Source of the DNA: Silene latifolia
Lineage: Eukaryota; Streptophyta; Magnoliopsida; Caryophyllales; Caryophyllaceae
Direction: 5' to 3'
Assembly (NCBI RefSeq): GCF_048544455.1
Contig: NC_133532.1
Coordinates: 90,351,156-90,415,155, forward strand
Length of the DNA: 64,000 nt
Of the stretch, positions 21,583-31,200 are shown in pieces. A program made the position numbers and the translations under genes. Position 1 is the stretch's first letter. Every line of letters begins with the position of its first letter. The notes beneath the pieces are model-generated. The model had not been told where the DNA came from and did not search any database. It saw only the letters and a program-made list of their open reading frames with translations.

Positions 21583-24085
21583 TGTGGACATGGGCCCACA
21601 TGCACGCCTAGCCAATCTGCGGACGTACATCGGTCTTTTTGAAAGCCACGCTCGGCGGCGTAAAAATGCTTTCGACCGGAACGTTTTAGATCGGTCGGTT
21701 TCGTCTCGGTAAGGGTCTCGAAACGATTAGAGATGTTCGGAGTCGCCACCAAGCATTTGTGGGATGCTTGGAACCCGTTCGAATTCCACTTTATACCTCG
21801 GTCAAGTCGAAGCACAAAGCAGCGTTTGACATAGGTACTAAAGATAAGGAAATCGTCCCTCTTTAGCATCCTATCTCTAGAATGAGTCTCGTACGCCCTG
21901 GATAAGGTCGTCCACTATCCAAAGTTTCTGAGTAAGAGGTGAAGGTACGTATTGGGAAGCCCTTTAATCAGACACCCAATCCCGCCCGCGGTAGCGGCTT
22001 CTACTGATCGATCTTGGTTGGTTGAATGCAAAAGTTGATAAAACGGTTTAAATGCATGAATGCGCATCCAATCATTTAAACCTAACATGTGAGAGCTTTC
22101 TAAGTCGGTTGATTTAATCCAAGTATCAAGTATAAGATGTCGAGTTGGATTAATGATTGATTTGCATGCAAGACGCAAATTAAACATCCATTTACCAAAT
22201 TAGGTTTATGGTGCATAACATGATCCATTTGTCTTAGTAAGGCATTTTGCAAATGTGAATTTGAATAAACAAATAGTCATCTGATCCGTCCTATATCCGG
22301 GCTAATCGGAGTCGGGATCGTCTTAGACTAATGCTGGAAGGGGAACATGCCCTGTACCAGACGGCTATATGAGGCGCGAGCCAGCCGGCGGTGTAAAGAG
22401 GCCTCCCCTGATTCTGAAAATGAGAAAGAAAAGGCCTGCTTGAGGCGCGGGTCAGCCTACGATTATATGCCGTATTCTGACCATTTGAAAAACGTTATAA
22501 AACGTGTTGAAAAATGGGTATTTGAACCCGATTTGATTTGAAAGGGTCGTTTAGACCGCATTTGTTGATTTGAAGAACTAGACTCGAATAATCATCGTTA
22601 TTTTGATAATATTCGGTGTCGGGTTCGACTTTGACAAGCTTGACATGAATAGTTTTGAAAATAATTATGAACTAATTGTTTTAAGTTCATTTGAATATGA
22701 TTAGTCGATACTCATCATCGTACCCGGGTTAAAATCCGGCATGGTATGTAGAACCAAGGATGACTTTGTGTTGGTGACTAATATGTTTATTTTGAAAATG
22801 TAAAGAAATGATGAAAGACTTTAAAATACCTCCCAAAATGTAAAGAAATGAAATAAAAGGTTTTAAATACCTTTTAAATGTCATTAACAAAATATTATCA
22901 CCGAAACACGGATTTAACCGTCATGGTATGAGGAACCAAGGGTGAAAAATGTTTTATGGTTAAAACAAATAAAATGAAATAAAAAAGGGTTTGAAAAAAT
23001 TTGAAATGGTAAAAACCGATTACAAATATGAAAATGAATTAAAGGGGAAAGACAAGAACAAACACGGTTGATCTCTGACCTGAACACCCCATTTAGGCGC
23101 GGGCAAGCCGGCGAACTAAGGGGCTTCTCTGCTCTCGTGCCAAAAATCGCTTTGGCTCGTTTATCCCATGTTTTGGTTCATGTTATGCATGTTTTAGCAT
23201 GTTATAGTCATGAAACAAATGAAAACATGATAAAAAGAGGACTTTTACACCCTCATACTTACATGTTTGGTTATGGCGAGTGACCGACGTAAGTGTAACA
23301 ACTCGTTTGGTCGAAAAAAACTCGGTTTAAAACCGTTTTGGTAAGTAAAAAAGAGTGTTTTAAGATTAGTGACGGTGTAGTGGTCGAAATGGTCGGTCAA
23401 GTGATTTAATGCACGATGACGGTACCAAACAATGTGTAAGGCTTGTATTTACGATCGGTAGGTCGTAAATACGCGTCGGATTGTGACTTAAGAAGTCGAG
23501 TCGAGAATTTTAAGGGAAAAAAGAGAGGGCGGACACTCGCGTAACTCTCAAATGGTGGCATTTGAGGGGTATTTATAGGAAAATGAGTGGTTGTGTGAGT
23601 TTTGAGCGACGTGGCCACCTGGGCTGCTCAAAGAGGCGCGAGCCACGTCGCGGGTCTTCGAGGTGTGTTGTCGCTTTCACACAAACGCAATCATGATTTG
23701 TTCTATCCTAGGTTTCGTAGTCATGTTTGGTACTTGACCAAACATAAATCCGGGAAAACTTAAGGTAGAAGGTTTGAAATGTTTTGTTTTTGGTGGTTGA
23801 CTCGGTTTGACTCGTTGTTGGAGTTGGGATTTGAATTTTTGAGTCGGTTTTTGGTCCGGTGTCGGTTTTGACTCTAGTTAGTGTCATTGCGACCCCGTCG
23901 TCGTGCATTAAACACTCCAGGTATTTTTGAAATGTTTTGAAATGTCTTATTTTCGAAATCGTTTTAAGTTTTCTGACGTAAAGTTGTACACAAACTGTCG
24001 ATCAAACGCCGCAATTCCAAAACATGTTGTAGTCCGATAATCATCGGGTGTTTGTTGGAGTCTCAGCAGATACTGGGTATCTACA
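21583..24085 (-). repeat. Tat 5' LTR (2503 bp)
   Basis: On the minus strand it begins TGTAGATACCCAGTATC at 24085 and ends TGTCCACA at 21583, next to the primer site. It carries four GC-rich islands built on GAGGCGCG or TAGGCGCG (plus-strand 22371, 22442, 23094, 23633) within otherwise AT-rich sequence. Its outer end lies 1.46 kb upstream of the SUVH start codon and it is transcribed away from that gene. Confidence 0.85.
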
Positions 24086-25542
24086 CCTTCTATTATATTT
24101 GTTTTTTTTTTTATTATAACTGTATTTTGTAAGTGTCGTTTGACAATTTATTAATGAATTGATATCAAAAAAGAAAATATTTGTAAAAAAAAGTGTTCGT
24201 GACCATCATGTTTAATTTTAAAAAGATAATAATAATAATAATAGTAAAATATCTCTACACAATATACGTAATTACGTATAATTAGTGCAATTTAATTTAT
24301 TTATGTAACAAAATCAGAATATCCTATCAATACGTTTATGTAAATTGAAAAAAATATTATTCTCTATTCAAATGGAATAGAATTGTTTGTTGTCCTCACT
24401 CCATACCACATTAAAGGTAACACTGACTATAAATGGACGTATCATACCAAAGATAACATTCCTTATTTAGTCCGCAACATTACCAAGTTATCCTTATAAC
24501 CATTTGGTTACACAAAATATCATTACATACCCCAGTTACCAACCCACAATTACATACCCCGCCTAACTTTTCTCTCCTTACCTTACTTTCTCCCCCTTTT
24601 TTAACACTATTGCTCTTTCAAGTACGAGTTTTACTCTTTAACGGACTTTTTCTTAAAAAAAATTTCACTTCAAGTCCTTGTTAAAAAAAATTCTCTCCTC
24701 TCTTCCTCTAAAAAATTAATTAATTCTCACCCAAATTACTCAATTATAATATCAAATTACTCAATTATAATCTAAATTTTCATATTAATTAAGTAATAAT
24801 TCCTAATTCTAAATTCTTTAGTCACACAATGATATTTTTGTTTCAAATTAGGTAGATGTCGATAAAATTGGGGGTAGATAAAATTAGGGTTTATGGAAAT
24901 TAAAGAATGATGGGAAAGGGGGTGGTAGTGGAGAGGATTGATGGAGGGAGTATAATTTAACCTAAATATAGATATGATATAATAAATTCAATTTTAGCCT
25001 AATTTATTTAGGCTGAATAATTTTGGAGATCTCTTATTTTTTTAAAATAATTTTTCTAAAATGAGGAGGATGAACAATTAATAGATCTGGTGGAAATCAG
25101 ATCTCATTTGATACAAAAAAAATTGTTTTTATATAATTCCCCCAATTTTAGTCTCCTATATATCATCCCTTGTTTTTATATAATTCCCCTATCATCCCTC
25201 ATTTCTTGTATGTGGTCCTAAGATAAAAATTTAAATTAAAAGCCGAATTTCAGCAGTAGTATTCATCTTCCAAAGGTTAGAACTTTTAATTCACTTGATA
25301 TCTTCCTCCCTTTTCTCAGCATTAATGATACTGAAACTGAGAAAAACTACCTGAAACAGCATCATACAACCCTAACTTTTTTTTATTGTGACGAGGAATC
25401 AGCAGCCGCTAACTTGGGTGCGCACCCGGCGTGTGAGTGTGAGAGTGTGTGTACGCTTGAGTCTTTGACAGTTGACACACCCATTTTCTTGCTCCTAAAA
25501 ACTCACTCACATTTTAGTTTCACCAGAAAAAATAACACATTC
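24086..25542 (+). promoter_or_regulatory. Upstream region and 5' leader of the SUVH gene
   Basis: AT-rich sequence between the Tat LTR and the start codon, without a recognisable gene. Candidate TATA motifs are CTATAAATGG near 24426 and CCTATATATC near 25154, and a 20-bp block (TTGTTTTTATATAATTCCCC) occurs twice at about 25123 and 25168. The last ~250 bp are pyrimidine-rich and look like an untranslated leader. The transcription start, and whether a leader intron exists, cannot be decided here. Confidence 0.4.
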
Positions 25543-27420
25543 ATGGGTTCATTAGTCCCGTTGCAAGACCTCAACCTTCATCCGGACCCAACTACTTTGT
25601 CGCCCACGCCTATTCGGGTAAAACCCGAGCCCATTGACGATGAACTGGAATTAATTCCAAGTTCCCCACCATCCCAACCGCCTGATAACTCAAATGTCTA
25701 CTCGGAATTCAACCGGATTTCCGAGATGTTCCGTTCTGCATTTGCGCAGAGAATGGAGCGCCTGGGGGACGTCGATGTCCTTAACTCAGAAACCGGCGCC
25801 ATTGTTCCGGTTCCAACAGAGGAGAACCGGGTTTCTGCTGTTGTTGTGTCCCCAAACCGCCGACAAAAGCGGTCCAACGAGCTGGTACGGGTTACCAACT
25901 TGAGCGTAGAAGACCAAAGGCACTTCAGAGATATTGTGAGACGGACTAGGATGCTGTACGACGCTTTACGAATATATTCAACCTCGGATTCCATGTGGGA
26001 CGGTTCTGGGAGGCGGGCCAGGGGTGATTTGAAGGCTGCAACTATCATGAGGGAAAGAGGGTTGTGGTTGAATATGGATAAGAGAATTGTGGGTTCGGTT
26101 CCTGGTGTCTACATTGGTGACTTGTTTTATTTCAGGATGGAACTCTGTGTTGTTGGGCTACATGGCCAGAGCCAGGCTGGTATTGATTACCTCCCATCCA
26201 GCGAGAGCTCCAATGGCGAACCCATTGCAACCAGCATTGTCGTTTCGGGTGGTTATGAGGATGATGAGGATTCCGGGGATGTTTTGGTTTATACAGGTCA
26301 TGGTGGGCAGGACAAGTTTCACAGGATGAACAACCACCAAAAATTGGAAGGAGGTAATTTAGCTTTAGAGAGAAGTATGCATTATGGTATTGAGATTAGG
26401 GTTATTAGGGGTTTGAAATATGAGGGCAGCCTTACTTATAAGATTTATGTTTATGACGGTTTGTATAAGGTTGTTGAGTCTTGGTTTGATGTCGGTAAGT
26501 CTGGTTTTGGTGTTTATAAGTATAAACTTGTCAGAGTTGAAGGTCAGCCTCAAATGGGTAGTACATCCTTGAAATTTGCTCATAATTTGAGGACTAGACC
26601 TTTTGAGCTCCGACCTCAGGGATATTTGACCCTTGACCTGTCCATGAAAAAGGATAACATGCCCGTTTTTGTGTTTAATGACATTGATACGGATAAGGAG
26701 CCATTGTACTATAATTATCTTTCGAGAACTGTTTTCCCACCCTTTGTTTATGGAGGGGGCAATATGGGGTGTGATTGTGTCACTAGTTGTGTCAGTGGAT
26801 GTTTGTGTGGAATGAAGAATGGAGGTGAGATTGCTTATGATCACAACGGGTTTCTGTTGAGAGGGAAACCGTTGATATTTGAATGTGGCAATTACTGTAG
26901 TTGCCCGCCCAGCTGTCGCAATCGTGTGAGTCAAAAAGGGCTGAAGAATAGCTTGGAAGTATTTAGGTCCAGGGACACAGGTTGGGGAGTTCGAACTTTG
27001 GAATTGATACCTTCTGGTGCTTTTATTTGTGAGTATACGGGCGTCGTTCTTACAAGAGAACAGGCACAACTTTTCACCATGAATGGAGATACTCTAATTT
27101 ATCCTGGTCGGTTCGCTGAAAAATGGGGGGAATGGGGAGATTTATCTCAGGTGTATCCAGATTATGTTAAACCTACTTATCCCTCTATTCCGCCATTGGA
27201 TTTCGCTATGGATGTATCAAGCATGAGAAATGTTGCTTGCTACATTAGCCACAGCACTAGTCCCAATGTGATGGTGCAGTTTGTGCTGTATGATCATAAC
27301 AACATCTTATTTCCTCATCTTATGTTATTTGCTATGGAAAACATCCCCCCATTGCGGGAACTTAGCCTTGATTATGGAGTAGCTGATGAGTACACCGGGA
27401 AGCTCTCAATATGCAACTAG
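25543..27420 (+). CDS. SUVH9-like: SUVH2/SUVH9-like SRA-SET protein of RNA-directed DNA methylation
   Basis: A single intronless frame of 625 residues starting MGSLVPLQDLNL, the typical N-terminus of SUVH2/SUVH9 proteins. An SRA/YDG domain lies at about 184-340 (GSVPGVYIGD, NGEPIATSIVVSGGYEDDED, YDG at 304-306), a cysteine-rich pre-SET at about 408-464 (GCDC, CSCPPSCRNR), and SET at about 471-617 (GWGVRTLELIPSGAFICEYTG, ELSLDYG). The chain ends KLSICN without the CXCX4C post-SET, and the canonical NHSCxPN is SHSTSPN (569-575). Both fit SUVH2/SUVH9, which lack methyltransferase activity. Those proteins read methylated cytosine through SRA and help recruit RNA polymerase V in the nucleus. A non-ATG extension of the frame upstream to 25414 is ignored. 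I cannot decide between SUVH2 and SUVH9 orthology. Confidence 0.95.
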   Translation: MGSLVPLQDLNLHPDPTTLSPTPIRVKPEPIDDELELIPSSPPSQPPDNSNVYSEFNRISEMFRSAFAQRMERLGDVDVLNSETGAIVPVPTEENRVSAVVVSPNRRQKRSNELVRVTNLSVEDQRHFRDIVRRTRMLYDALRIYSTSDSMWDGSGRRARGDLKAATIMRERGLWLNMDKRIVGSVPGVYIGDLFYFRMELCVVGLHGQSQAGIDYLPSSESSNGEPIATSIVVSGGYEDDEDSGDVLVYTGHGGQDKFHRMNNHQKLEGGNLALERSMHYGIEIRVIRGLKYEGSLTYKIYVYDGLYKVVESWFDVGKSGFGVYKYKLVRVEGQPQMGSTSLKFAHNLRTRPFELRPQGYLTLDLSMKKDNMPVFVFNDIDTDKEPLYYNYLSRTVFPPFVYGGGNMGCDCVTSCVSGCLCGMKNGGEIAYDHNGFLLRGKPLIFECGNYCSCPPSCRNRVSQKGLKNSLEVFRSRDTGWGVRTLELIPSGAFICEYTGVVLTREQAQLFTMNGDTLIYPGRFAEKWGEWGDLSQVYPDYVKPTYPSIPPLDFAMDVSSMRNVACYISHSTSPNVMVQFVLYDHNNILFPHLMLFAMENIPPLRELSLDYGVADEYTGKLSICN

Positions 27421-29319
27421 AAAAGTCGTCGTTATACTGCCCTACCTTTCAATTTTGTGCAGTTGATGACATTTAAGGATATGACGGCAGAGAGGTAACC
27501 TTTTTCTTTTACTGCCTTTATATCACATGCTCTGCAGTTCCCTTTTACTAGGGTTCTAGTAGGAGGTTGCCCACAGTTCAGGTTCATCAAACTTGCTTAT
27601 CAACTCTCCTAGTCAGATATTATACCATTTTTTTACCAAACTTCTGATTTACTTGTCACAGTTTTTTTCGTATTTGCGAGATAATTGGTTCTCAGACTAT
27701 ATAGTAATGTGTGTATTGTGTATCAGTTTCCATACCAAAGTTCTGGTTCCTGTAGTCTCGATGTAATTCGCGCATCTTTGTTAGGCGATGGAAGTTTGTT
27801 TATATTTTTGGAACCACAGAATATTACATGGAATATTATGCTCAAGTTATTACCTTGCCATTGTTTCTGCTTATCTGTTCTTGGATTCGGTTTTGTGAAC
27901 TAATGTTGTTCAGTTGATTATGAGTTCGTGTGACAGCATTCTGTTGATGGCAGCTTTTAACTGGGCTCTATATCAATATTGGTCATTCTGTTGTTTATTA
28001 GTTTTTTAAATAACGTTTTTGATTTCGTTCAGTTTCTCCCCTTTAATGAATTCGTAACCACCACTTCTGGCAGTCATTACTAATGTGGGACTGTGGTGGA
28101 TCGGCGGTTTTAGGATTGTGAATATCTGATCCTTAATTACTGTTAATTTGATTGACATTTTTGTTGCTACTTTACCTTCTTTATTAAGTGACTTGTACTC
28201 TTGAGCCAATAAAATAAATGTTCAAAAATAGAAATTGAACAAGGAAGAACCACTTTTTAGTTGAGGTGCATGAACTGCATTTGGTTAATTATTCTCCTCA
28301 TCCTCTGTGATCGAAAAGTGCAAGTATTTGTTCTCTTTTAAGGCTTAGTAATAGTGTATTTGGGATGTGGCATTGTGAGACAAAATCATTAGAAGTTTAG
28401 TCAAATTTCCAATTAGTATAGCCTGACATACTACGGTGGAGAAGTAGTACAGGTACTAGTGGACAGGTGAAGAACCAAGTTACTTTTCCGTTACTATATC
28501 AACAATCATTGTTTGTCCAACTCTTTAGTTGTTCCATGAGTCTGAAAGTAGCTTGGGAATCAAACGTGTGAAGATTACTATCCCATAGTTAAAGTTAAAA
28601 TTCTACAATGAAGTATTAAATGAGGTTGATTGCAATTATTATTCTCACATTTCAAACGAAGACATAAATGACGTTTAGGAGCTTTGCTTAGGCATTTGTG
28701 ATGTGCTTAACTAAGATTTTTTTCTTCTTTGTACACCCTATATTTTCTTTACAATTCATTTTAGCATTTTTGATTTTTTTTTTCTTAAGCCATTCGTTCA
28801 ACTATCTCCATGCATTGACACATGACAGCTTTTGTTTCCTCCGCAGCTTTAAATTTTCTACCGTTCCCTATCAAATTTAATGTCAAAAACATTTTAAATA
28901 ATGCAACAACATTTCCTCTACCTAAGGACCTCATATTACTGTATTGTCTGTATATAGGAGGAGTTGGGAGAAATTAGAAAGGGGGTTGAATTAGGAGAGA
29001 GAATAGGAGTAAATAGGCCAATAGGGAGGAGGAAACTCTACATATTTACTGTTTTGAAGGAATGATTATCAGCTAATAAATGTTCTATCTATATCAATAT
29101 TCTCAATTCTTGTGCCCAAATGTTAAAACGACTTAACGAAAAAAAATATTAATGTGACAAAACAGTTTGAGATCGTACTAATTGTCTGTTTCAGAGCTAT
29201 TCCTTAATTAGTAGCTTGTTGGGCAATTATGTAGGCCTCTAACCACAACCTTCGAACATCTTGTCTTTTTGGAACCAACATTAGAAAGATCTTGTTCGGA
29301 TTTTATGAATTCAAATTTC
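27421..29319 (+). other. SUVH 3' untranslated and downstream region
   Basis: No gene recognised. A good splice-donor-like site (AGAG/GTAACC at 27494/27495) follows the stop codon by about 75 bp, so the 3' untranslated region may be spliced. An acceptor-like AATGCAG ends at 33068 and is followed by unique-looking sequence to about 33450. This is a guess from site consensus only. Poly(T)-rich tracts are present near 28716 and 28771. Confidence 0.3.
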
Positions 29320-29402
29320 CTCTTTTTTTTTTTTTTTTTTTTTTTATATATATATATATATATATATATTTTTTTTAACAAAAGAAGTTATTTTTTAATA
29401 AA

Positions 29403-29434
<32 letters not shown>

Positions 29435-29443
29435 ATATATATA
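29320..29443. repeat. Poly(T) and (TA)n microsatellite cluster
   Basis: A T run of about 24 bases is followed by (TA)n, T-rich, (TA)n and (TA)n blocks. The open frame through it is a by-product of low complexity. Confidence 0.95.
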
Positions 29444-30639
29444 TAAATCATTTTGGGATTAAGGCTCTGATGTTGTTGTTGTAACAAAAGAAGTCAATTC
29501 TCTAAACTCTAAGTGTACTCCAATCAAAAAAAGAATCCACTACATTGGCTTTTGAGTGCTATTTACATTATGATATCTGTTGAGTGTCTAAATTTCTTGT
29601 GTTTCTGTTTTGCTATATTGTTTGATACTTTGTGGTCACTTGTAGTTTGCTACGAAGTAGCAATCATGTTTGCTGACTTCTTCCTATGGAATAGCCTTCC
29701 GGTGATGACTGAACGAAACTAATTTTCTAGAGTGTTTAATCTTTATGACTTGTTGGCACCTGTCGGTTTCAAATCAAAAACATTCCAAACCTGAGTTATT
29801 CTAGCATTAATAATACAACAATAACATTTCCACATTTGCTAAAATACTTCCAATTAAGGAAGACTAGAGGGGGTCTGCTACTTTACTCGAAAACATAGAG
29901 GGGGTGCTCTGGAGACAGCGTTCTGAAAATGGCATCAAGAATAGTATAGACTGACTTAATCAAATTATATAAGAATGACAAATAGTAGTAGAGAAGATCG
30001 CCACTTTACTTTATTCTACTACAAAGCCAAAGACTAGTGAGCATTAGCTTGGCACCTTCATTGGAAATGGAAGATTGTTATAGCATTTATAATGTCGTCA
30101 AGTTCTCTACATTGTCGTGGTGATGGATGTCTCACTAAAGCTTATAACGAATATAGTAGTTTTGGCGATGTCAAAATCATTAACCTTCTAAAGTAAACTT
30201 GAAATATTCTCCAGGGTTATAAAGAGCATAATATTACATATGATGTGTGACATCGAATAGTGACCGAGTTACTAAGGTTTTGAAAGGCACCACGACCGCA
30301 TTATTAAGTAGTACCGGCCACATTTGTAGTGCAATTCCAGAGATTAGGCTACGGTAGCCTATTCCTCGATCAGTCTTAAAGCGTGACGTTCTTAGAATTT
30401 AAGGAATACTAATGTTTCTAATGATAAATCTATCTAACTGTCTAGTGTATTATCATAAGGAATTCGTGTATCACGTTTATTTAATACTGCCAACCATGAC
30501 ATCAAATTGCGGTGTTGGTCACGATTGCATGGTTGCGTACTTTAATACGGTGCAGCGTCCAATCTTACGGTTTATCGCGACTTGTTTTGACATTGATCAT
30601 ATAAGTTAGTGGGTTTTATTAGCCTTTTCTCGGATAGCA
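29444..30639. other. Intergenic sequence, nothing recognised
   Basis: I see no conserved coding sequence or structural RNA. The part from about 30240 to 30620 is richer in CG dinucleotides than its surroundings and may be an old transposon remnant, but no ends are visible. Confidence 0.4.
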
Positions 30640-31200
30640 ACCAAAGTCTCACATTGGAAAAATAGAAGAGTTTTGCCTTGTTTATAAGAGACCATCACTC
30701 CACTGGTACGAGTCCTTTTGGGACATAGCGCATAAACAAATCAGTGCGGGCTTGCCAAACCGGACATTATTAACTAATGTGACGGAGTGGTGGCGGCGGC
30801 AATCCCATCAGTGGTATCAGATTAGAGCCGAACCGGTCCAGTGTGTGGTGGAGCCCAAAGTAGTGGACTTTGCCGCTGTGACCTTGTGATTGTAGATTTG
30901 TGGTGGTGCCTTGTGTCGAAGGGTCCTCTGAGGTGATAATGGTGGTGCAAGATGGACAGATTATCATTGGAGGGGACTTAGGGGAGAGCAATGGTGTGGT
31001 GGTCCTTGGGTTTGAGGGGAGGGTTGTGGTAGTAACCGAAGTCTTGCCTTCTTTATAAGAGACCCACCACTCTATTAGTGTGAGGCCTTTTGAGAAGGAG
31101 CCCAAAAGCAAATCTGTGCGGGCTTGGCCCAAAGCGGACAATATCATAATAATATGACGAAGTGGTGAAGGCGGCAGTCCCAACTGCCTTGTATTGGCCA
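30640..31200 (+). mobile_element. TRIM-like short LTR element
   Basis: Two related ~150-bp blocks (about 30645-30805 and 31035-31190) share CTTGTTTATAAGAGACC..CACTC or its close variant, CAGTGCGGGCTTG, CGGACA.TAT and GGCGGCAGTCCCA-like wording. Between them is a ~230-bp centre that opens with a methionine-tRNA-type primer site (AGTGGTATCAGATTAGAGCC, about 30811) and ends with a G-rich tract (TTTGAGGGGAGGG, about 31013). The second block lacks the start of the first, which includes CTCACATTGG. No coding capacity. Such miniature elements depend on other retrotransposons. Fossil, incomplete at one end. Confidence 0.6.

Larger units (their letters stand above)
14099..24085 (-). mobile_element. 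Tat/Ogre-lineage Ty3/gypsy retrotransposon (Retand-like), minus strand
   Basis: Read on the minus strand the order is: 5' LTR (24085-21583), primer site (21580-21561), leader with a 60-bp tandem repeat, gag (about 20126-19089), a linker and protease region (about 19025-16790), N-terminal reverse transcriptase sequence (about 16500-16130), integrase (about 16000-14906) and 3' noncoding sequence down to 14099, where Athila is inserted. The 3' LTR lies left of the window. Assignment follows the primer site TTGGCGACTCCGCTGGGGA and Tat-type wording such as PFALWGYRTSIRTPTGAT. It is a fossil with several coding breaks (about three to five); only part of the reverse transcriptase is recognisable. 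It is the oldest layer of the nest. Confidence 0.88.

Noticed and set aside
25414-25542. N-terminal extension of the SUVH frame
   Set aside because: It would start at a TTG and adds 43 residues unlike any SUVH. The ATG at 25543 gives the family-typical MGSLVPLQDLNL start.
26365-27069. 234-residue minus-strand frame within the SUVH gene
   Set aside because: Antisense shadow of the SUVH coding sequence; no family resemblance.
29269-29484. 71-residue frame at the poly(T)/(TA)n cluster
   Set aside because: Its sequence is Phe runs and Ile-Tyr repeats from simple repeats.
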